From: Podarcis raffonei | Lineage: Eukaryota > Chordata > Lepidosauria > Squamata > Lacertidae | Direction: 5' to 3' | Assembly: GCF_027172205.1 (NCBI RefSeq) | Contig: NC_070614.1 | Coordinates: 42,895,001-42,959,000 of the forward strand | Length of the DNA stretch: 64,000 bases | Shown: one piece after another, positions 58,825 through 64,000 of the stretch | Layout: the number at the start of each line of letters is the position of its first letter | Position numbering within the stretch: position 1 is the first letter of the stretch | Program-made: the position numbers and the translations under genes | The notes under the pieces: model-generated | Told to the model about the DNA's origin: nothing | The model's database searches: none | What the model saw: the letters and a program-made list of their open reading frames with translations, nothing else

Positions 58825-61451
58825 GATAGATAGATAGATAGACAGACAGATAGATGATAGATAGATGATAGATAGACATGGCAGTCTAGAAATACTTTTA
58901 TAAATACATAAATGTTCACATCTAAAATGGTGTAGCTATTGTGGAGCACATTAATTACCTGCCATGTATGCAGGATTTCAGACTCCATCATAGCTCCATT
59001 GGTCACTGCTCTACATTTGGATCTTGAGGAGTGCATGGAATGCAAAGCATGTGCTATGGCATACACAGCATTATAGATGCTGTAGCTCTGGCCAGTCATG
59101 CTCATTTCAAATAAAGGCCCAGGAAGGTTCTCCAGTTGTTCCTCCCCTGTGCAGTGTACCTCCATATCCTCTTCTCCAGAACCTGAAAGTAAACAGCTGA
59201 ATGCCTGCTCCCAGAAGACTCTAGTAAGAGTATCTCTTCTTGCTGAGTGGGGATTTAGACTTTGAAGGAAATGCTGAAATTCAGTCACCTCACTGGAGTG
59301 AATTGCTAAAGACAAGGCACCATGGAACAGATCTGTGTCAAATGCCCTTTGAAATGTCTGTAATTCAAAACTCCAGTGGGCAGTCATAATCCACACCTTG
59401 CCAGCATACACACCTCCCATATATGTCTCAAGAGATAAATAGCAGTTCAACCCAAGCATGGTCTGAATGTCTGCATTTACAATAAAGACACTGAATGTGG
59501 TGGTCTTACTTAAGAAAAAGATCTCATTCTTTGTGATATCAAAGTCGTTCACCATGTCTGAAAAGTATTTCATGATGGGTATTCTGTAAGTCAAGGCAGT
59601 GCAGATGCCATTCAGGGAAAGCTTTGCTATCAAGTTCTGCAAAAAAGTTTCACCTTTATCGTCAGCCGTTGCAATGAGCCCGACCCAGTGCCACTGGAAA
59701 TGCAGAAGTAGTTGCACGATCCCTTCATACTGATATGCTTCATTGGGGACCATTTGGTATAAGAAAGGGAGCTTGGCTCGATCATTCACTGTTGGAGCAA
59801 ATAAGCTATAAGTGACCTAAGAAAAACAAGGAGGGGAGTGTGTGTTTTAGAATTGTTTTTGTTCATGTCGTATTGTTGCATTTGTAGTCTAGCTGTAAAT
59901 CACTTTGGTCCTTTCTGTCAGAGTTCAGTGAATTCCGATCTTCTCCCACTCATGGGAGACAGCCAAGGAAAGTAGACAAAGAAGCTCTGACCGAGTCTTT
60001 ATTCAATATTCACAGCAAGAGGCATAGGTAAACTGACTCTTAGGTTAATGGCGTTGCTCCAACTGAGCTCCTCTCCTCTCACTTCTTAGCAACAGCACTT
60101 ACCATTACAGTGACCAACAGGGGCTAATTGTCTCTGAGTCCTTTTTTCTTCCACTTTCAATGCATGCTGGGTTCTGGGAGAAGGGGGGTCAGGAATGCTT
60201 TCCAGTGATAATGTATCAGCTGGCTGCTCTGTCTCTGTCTCCCCCTTATCTTCTCCCAACACCTCCCAACTCTTCTGTTCACCTGTCTCTGATCTGTGAC
60301 CTTCCTCAAACCACTGCTGTAAATCAATACTGCCTTCCTCTTCTCTGGAAGGTTGAAGAGAAGGGGGGCAATCTCCACCACTCCTCCTCGGTCCAGTCCC
60401 CCTCAGTCCAATCCCTGACACTTTCTTTTAGTGGGAAGTGTTGTATAAATTTAATAAACCTAACCTAAACTAGTGATGAATCCCCCATATACCATGCATG
60501 TGACCCACCTGTGGAGTCTTGTAAGTGCCTATGATAGTGGCTATGTGGAGGGAGGTTTCCAAGTCCAGCCCCCCAATGATGGTTACCATCTTCTTCTCAG
60601 TGTCACAGGTGTAGTTGGGCACAATTATATCCTGACCGCAGAGAAGCTTCAAGGTGTTCTGGTAAGTCATCTTTGCATCAAAGTAGTTCTCATAGACATG
60701 GAAACCCAAAGTGATGTTGGGTAAGAGCTCAGAGTTCTCACTGATCTCCTTCACAGCAAACACCAAGGAGAGGACATGCTGGTAGTTCTTTGGGACTGAT
60801 CTGCAAGAAGAATCACATGTCAATTTTTGCTCTCTGTGAGCCCCTAAAGAAGAAGAGACAAAGGTAGAAACTGCCATTACCAAACCGAGCAGTCTTAGTG
60901 TCTATATCTTAATCAGCATTTGTTTGTTTGTTTGAACAATTTTGATACTGCTTAACGCTGTAAATTCTGAGCAGTGTACAATAAGGTTACAAAATGAAAT
61001 GAAATCAATGAAAAGTAACCATAAAAGTGAGATTAAAATGCCCACTGATTATTTATTATTTAAAGTCTTCACCAGGGAAGGAGGCTATCTAATTTCAGAC
61101 TGGGTCTACAATATTGATTACACAGCTTGTGCAAAACCATGGATAAAACACTAGCAGTGTCTGCACCAAAGACCTCAGGATGTAATTTAGTCCCACTCCC
61201 AAAGAACTGCTGTCTCCAAGTGCCTTTACTTACGCAAGTCCCTCTATCTGCTTCATTTGGGGTGGTCCATTGAATATTATGCTATCTGAGAAGAATAAGA
61301 GTTGAGAAGCAATTCCACCAATGATGAAGCTACTTGGTTGATAATACTGGTGCTGGATATGGACTGGATTGTCAAAAGTGCACATTGACAGATTTGCCTT
61401 ACTGTATCTTTGAGGCTGAATAACTAGAAGAATCAGGAAGAGACCAAGCAT
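53608..61451 (-). CDS. Vomeronasal type 2 receptor (V2R, class C GPCR), six exons, intact
   Basis: Exons: 61451-61234, 60800-60509, 59816-58959, 57606-57382, 55623-55497 and 54524-53608; total 2637 nt, 878 residues. Every junction is GT/AG and phases match (exon 1/2 splits GC|A; exon 5/6 splits G|AC). Exon 1 gives a signal peptide ([14 protein letters not shown]). Exons 1-4 form the Venus-flytrap ligand-binding region, with [48 protein letters not shown] and [14 protein letters not shown]. Exon 5 is the cysteine-rich linker ([21 protein letters not shown]). Exon 6 holds the seven-helix domain, starting [15 protein letters not shown], with [16 protein letters not shown], and the tail [13 protein letters not shown]. 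Exon sizes are those usual for V2Rs. It should be a pheromone/peptide receptor of basal vomeronasal neurons. I see no stop or frameshift. The start codon is chosen for the signal peptide; another in-frame ATG lies 20 codons upstream. Confidence 0.93.
55085..55300 (+). mobile_element. Truncated copy of the 58170-58523 type SINE
   Basis: GGAAGGTAAACAGTGTTTCC, CATGCTGGCCACATGACC and CTCCCTTGGCC match the 3' two thirds of the fuller copy. It lies in V2R intron 5. Confidence 0.7.
55627..55682. repeat. (CA)n(GA)n microsatellite at a V2R splice acceptor
   Basis: On the minus strand it reads (TC)n(TG)n, then TAG, then exon 5. It occupies the pyrimidine-tract position of intron 4. Confidence 0.9.
56228..56543 (-). 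mobile_element. Sauria SINE in V2R intron 4
   Basis: The antisense copy has GTGTAGTGGTTAAGAGCGG-type head residues at 56520-56543, a CCGGTTCACC region, a GTGAGGCTAAGAGACTTC body and a long (GGA)n/(GAA)n tail at 56228-56310. Confidence 0.85.
56640..56765 (-). mobile_element. tRNA-derived SINE fragment
   Basis: The minus strand reads AGCATGGTGTTGTGATGAGA and CCAGGTTCAAATCCATCC: A-box-like and B-box motifs in tRNA spacing. Confidence 0.55.
57021..57330 (-). mobile_element. L1-type 3'-end insertion in V2R intron 4
   Basis: It is flanked by a 20-bp duplication AGAATTTACCCAGCATTCTC (57001-57020 and 57331-57350). It begins with a T run (a minus-strand poly(A) tail) and TGTATATAATTTTTATTAAT, like an L1 3' UTR. 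It ends 52 bp from exon 4. Confidence 0.75.
57690..58150 (+). mobile_element. L2-like LINE 3' end in V2R intron 3
   Basis: CTGCCCATAGGTTTTCAAGC and TTTTGGGTTGATATACAAAG, then CTTGGACCCTGGATACC, are the usual 3' ORF words of the L2 group. Frames are broken. Confidence 0.55.
58170..58523 (+). mobile_element. tRNA-derived SINE (about 354 bp) in V2R intron 3
   Basis: GGCGCTGTGGGTTAAACCAC and GGTGGTTCGAATCCCC are A- and B-box regions. The 3' end is GGTCAGGGGTCCCTTTACC. A 14-bp duplication TATGTTATTTATGT flanks it (58156-58169 and 58524-58537). It looks full length. Confidence 0.8.
58621..58876. repeat. (GATA)n tetranucleotide tract with GATGATA interruptions
   Basis: About 255 bp of GATA-type repeats, some 80 bp past the exon 3 donor of the V2R. 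The open frame through it is an artefact of the repeat. Confidence 0.92.
59916..60420 (-). mobile_element. Solo LTR in V2R intron 2
   Basis: It has TG...CA ends (TGTCAGAGTTC / AATCCCTGACA) and a 5-bp CTTTC duplication (59911-59915, 60421-60425). The minus strand carries AATAAAG near 60003, suggesting minus orientation. No internal region. Fossil; it makes up most of the 692-bp intron. Confidence 0.75.
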
Positions 61452-61984
61452 TCTGGGGGGCAAACCCCTTTCTCCTGACAATAGTCCTGCAGTTTCCAAC
61501 ACAAACGTCACTGAGGTAGCAAACCTGCACCTGGGCTAATCATTTCACCTTCTGGGTGGAAAATCACATGGAAAACTATCAAAGGACTTTGCCCACAAAC
61601 TATAAAGCATGGAGAAAAAACTTCCAGAGTCCCTCCCCCACCCAGTTCTGTATGGCAAAAGGGCATTTTATATAAGCCTTCAAGGTTGGTTATTGATGTT
61701 GACTATGATCTCTCCAAAGTCTGGTGAGAACCGCCAAGATTGGGAGTGAACAAGATGGGGAGTACGTTCAGATAATTACAGGATTCATAATCTTCTCTCC
61801 AGAGGCACACTGTGTAAGAAAACATGTTTGTCTAAGTATGCTGCATCTCTTCTCTTAGAAGTGACAGGAGGGTCACTTGTGCTCAGTTTCTCTCAATTGT
61901 ACCTTAATGTCCTTGGATGGAACCAGAGAGGAGGTGACCATTTCTGGAAGCATATGTTACATTGCTCACATTGTTGATCCCCTT

Positions 61985-62130
61985 TGGGAAGAGGAACCTG
62001 TGGGCCACCAGATTTTGTTGGACTCCAACTCCCATCATCCCTGACCATTGTCTACACTACCTGAGAATGATGGCAGTTGGGGTCCACATGGAGGGCCGCA
62101 GGTTTTCCATCCCTGCTGTAAGGCTAGAGT
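61985..62130. mobile_element. Palindromic hAT-like MITE
   Basis: CCACCAGATTTTGTTGGACT and CCAACTCCCATCATCC on the left pair with GATGGCAGTTGGGGTCC and GGAGGGCCGCAGG on the right. A very common squamate foldback family. Confidence 0.6.
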
Positions 62131-62439
62131 CAAATGAATCATTAGATTTGTGAAGTATCAACAGTGTTCATGTTGACTATTCAGAGGTGTGAGTTGATGT
62201 ATCACAGGTTTGCCCCCACTGTCAAAAAGGCCAGTGGCTGTGGGTAAACAGCAGCAAGAGGGTTATTGGCTTCATGTCCTGTTTGTAATCACCAAGGGAA
62301 AATAGAGTGCTAGACTAGATGGGCCTTTGGTTCAATCCAGTAGAATTGCTCTTACATTCTTAATCACATCAATTCACGTGGTCCTGGAAGTCCAAAAACC
62401 AGTGTGATGGTCATTCTCTCTGTTGCATGTCTGATAATA

Positions 62440-62760
62440 AAAATGCTGGGCTCCAATTAAAAGTCCAATACTTAATATTAAAAGACCTAAATGGCTTGGC
62501 ACCAGGAGACCTAAAGGAACACCTTCTCCTATATATACCTCTTTGGACCTTATGCAGTTGGTAAACCAGGGAAAGGGCCTCCTTTGTGGTGGTGGATTTT
62601 TTTGAATGCCCTTCCCAAAGAAAGACATATAACCCTGCACTGGGGGGACAATGAGAGCTTGTTCATGAAGGGCAACTGCTTCATTGCAGAGGGATTGTGG
62701 GTGGCGAGAGGAGTGTTAAAACATCCCTTCCTGCACATTGTGGTCCCAATAAAAAAAAAG
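62440..62760 (+). mobile_element. L2-like LINE 3' end
   Basis: AAAAGACCTAAATGGCTTGG followed by ACCAGGAGACCTAAAGGAAC and AATGCCCTTCCCAAAG are words of the L2 3' region. Decayed. Confidence 0.5.
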
Positions 62761-63684
62761 TCCCTTAATACTTAAAAAAGAACCAAACATATTCCATGTT
62801 TTCCTTTTAGCAAAATATGTTATTTGACTTTAGAATGTTTCTCATCACTCAAGGTACAAATTGTCTCCATTGACAACTATGGTGGTTTAGGATGATGCAA
62901 AAAGTCTTGTACATGTGCAACTGAGCTTTCTGACACACAGAATAATGCACCCTCCCTGTCTCCTTACCCTCTTGAGGACATGAAGTTTCTTTCACTTCCT
63001 GTCTGCAAATGAGCACCGCACAGTCACAAATTAATAATTCCCTTTGCAACAAAGCTCTGGGATATGGTGTCACTAACTTCTCATGAACTATTCATTCATT
63101 GTGCTTATACTTGTTTCCTTTGCCTTCAGAAGTGATATATCAGCAGCCACAAACATATTCCATCTTGGTGGGGTCTCTGTGTGGTGGGACCAGGAAATGT
63201 AACAGTTCCACACTCCTAAATGAAGCTGCAAGTTAGATTGAAGACCAGCAGGACAATGGAGGTAAATGCCTGCAAACCAAAGTCAATTAAGACATTCCCA
63301 TGGCTTACTACAGCATTTCTAATGGCTGTGCTAGTTGCTGAGGCTGTTGGATAGAATTATTGCCTTGGTAGACCTTGACCTGAAGCAGCTAGTGAAGAGA
63401 ACCTGAGTAAGCACTCTTGTTTTGTAGACTTAAAATATGTAGGTGGGGGTCGTGTGTGTGTGTGTGTGTGGAATTGTGTCATGTAAGGCAGGTGTTAGCC
63501 CATCTCTGATGTAAAGCAATACTTTGTTGAATGGACATCCAGGTCAAAAACAGCATGGCAAGATGAAACCTGATGAAGTCAGGTAGTTTGTGTATTTATT
63601 TATTTGCAATTATTCTATACTTCCAAAATGAAGAAAAAAATCACAGCATAATAGCATAAAATCAACAATAACATTACATAACTG

Positions 63685-63926
63685 CAGTGGTACCTCGGGT
63701 TAAGAACTTAATTCGTTCCAGAGGTCCATTCTTAACCTGAAACTGTTCTTAACCTGAGGTACCACTTTAGCTAATGGGACCTCCCGCTGCTGCTGCACTG
63801 CTGCCACATGATTTCTGTTCTCATCCTGAAGCAAAGTTCTTAACCCAAGGTACTATTTCTGGGTTAGCAGAGTCTGTAACCTGAAGCGTCTGTAACCTGA
63901 AGTGTCTGTAACCTGAGGTACCACTG
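63685..63926 (-). mobile_element. CAGTGGTACC MITE (copy 7)
   Basis: Both ends are intact (CAGTGGTACCTC / GAGGTACCACTG). Same orientation as copy 3. Confidence 0.75.
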
Positions 63927-64000
63927 TAGGGGCATTACAAATTCTTACTATGTATCTTATCTGTCAATCAAATTGCTATTTATAATCAATATAGTCATGA

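Larger units (their letters stand above)
61460..63680. other. Region upstream of the V2R
   Basis: No further gene or upstream V2R exon is recognised. It contains the palindromic MITE at 61985-62130, an L2-like tail at 62440-62760 and a short (GT)n at 63453-63470. Confidence 0.5.

Noticed and set aside
58541-58879. Open frame of Ile/Tyr/Leu/Ser repeats
   Set aside because: Translation of the (GATA)n tract. V2R exon 3 ends at the donor at 58959, so the open extension is not coding.
1-64000. CRISPR arrays, operons, rRNA or tRNA genes
   Set aside because: The regular repeats are microsatellites. tRNA-like motifs occur only as SINE heads without a complete cloverleaf, and the DNA is vertebrate.

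Overview
The window is repeat-rich nuclear DNA of a squamate reptile, probably a lizard. The evidence is Sauria-type tRNA SINEs, CR1 and L1 LINEs, Ty1/copia elements, palindromic hAT and TA-flanked MITEs, and intron-containing chemoreceptor genes (a six-exon V2R and a single-exon olfactory receptor). Nothing looks prokaryotic. All recognised host genes lie on the minus strand.

Positions 1 to about 40450 hold a head-to-tail array of three segmental duplication units: A (1-9551, left end outside the window), B (9552 to about 22145) and C (about 22146-40450). Each carries one intact two-exon minus-strand gene for a secreted aerolysin-like protein of 379 residues: a signal peptide exon, then one large exon with a four-repeat N-terminal module and a beta-pore-forming-like C-terminal domain. 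A and B encode the same protein over the large exon and differ little anywhere. C is older: its protein differs at roughly 60-65 of 356 large-exon residues, and it was later loaded with a Sauria SINE, two young copia elements, a CR1, MITEs and an L1-type retrocopy containing Tc1 sequence. Two decayed copies of the first exon and its upstream region (41530-41985 and 45272-45745) show that the array was once longer.

From 46 kb the window becomes chemosensory. One intact class II olfactory receptor (46734-47699) is followed by one vomeronasal type 2 receptor (53608-61451). All six V2R exons can be placed with consensus splice sites and matching phases, giving an open frame of 878 codons. The rest is intergenic DNA with SINEs, MITEs, L2-like tails, solo LTRs and microsatellites.

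The strongest observations are: the recent tandem amplification of an aerolysin-like gene with uneven divergence between copies; a foldback Penelope-like insertion carrying a hammerhead-ribozyme-like core; copia elements primed by an internal tRNA-iMet segment; and a V2R splice acceptor made from a microsatellite. All calls come from reading the sequence; no alignment or database search was run.
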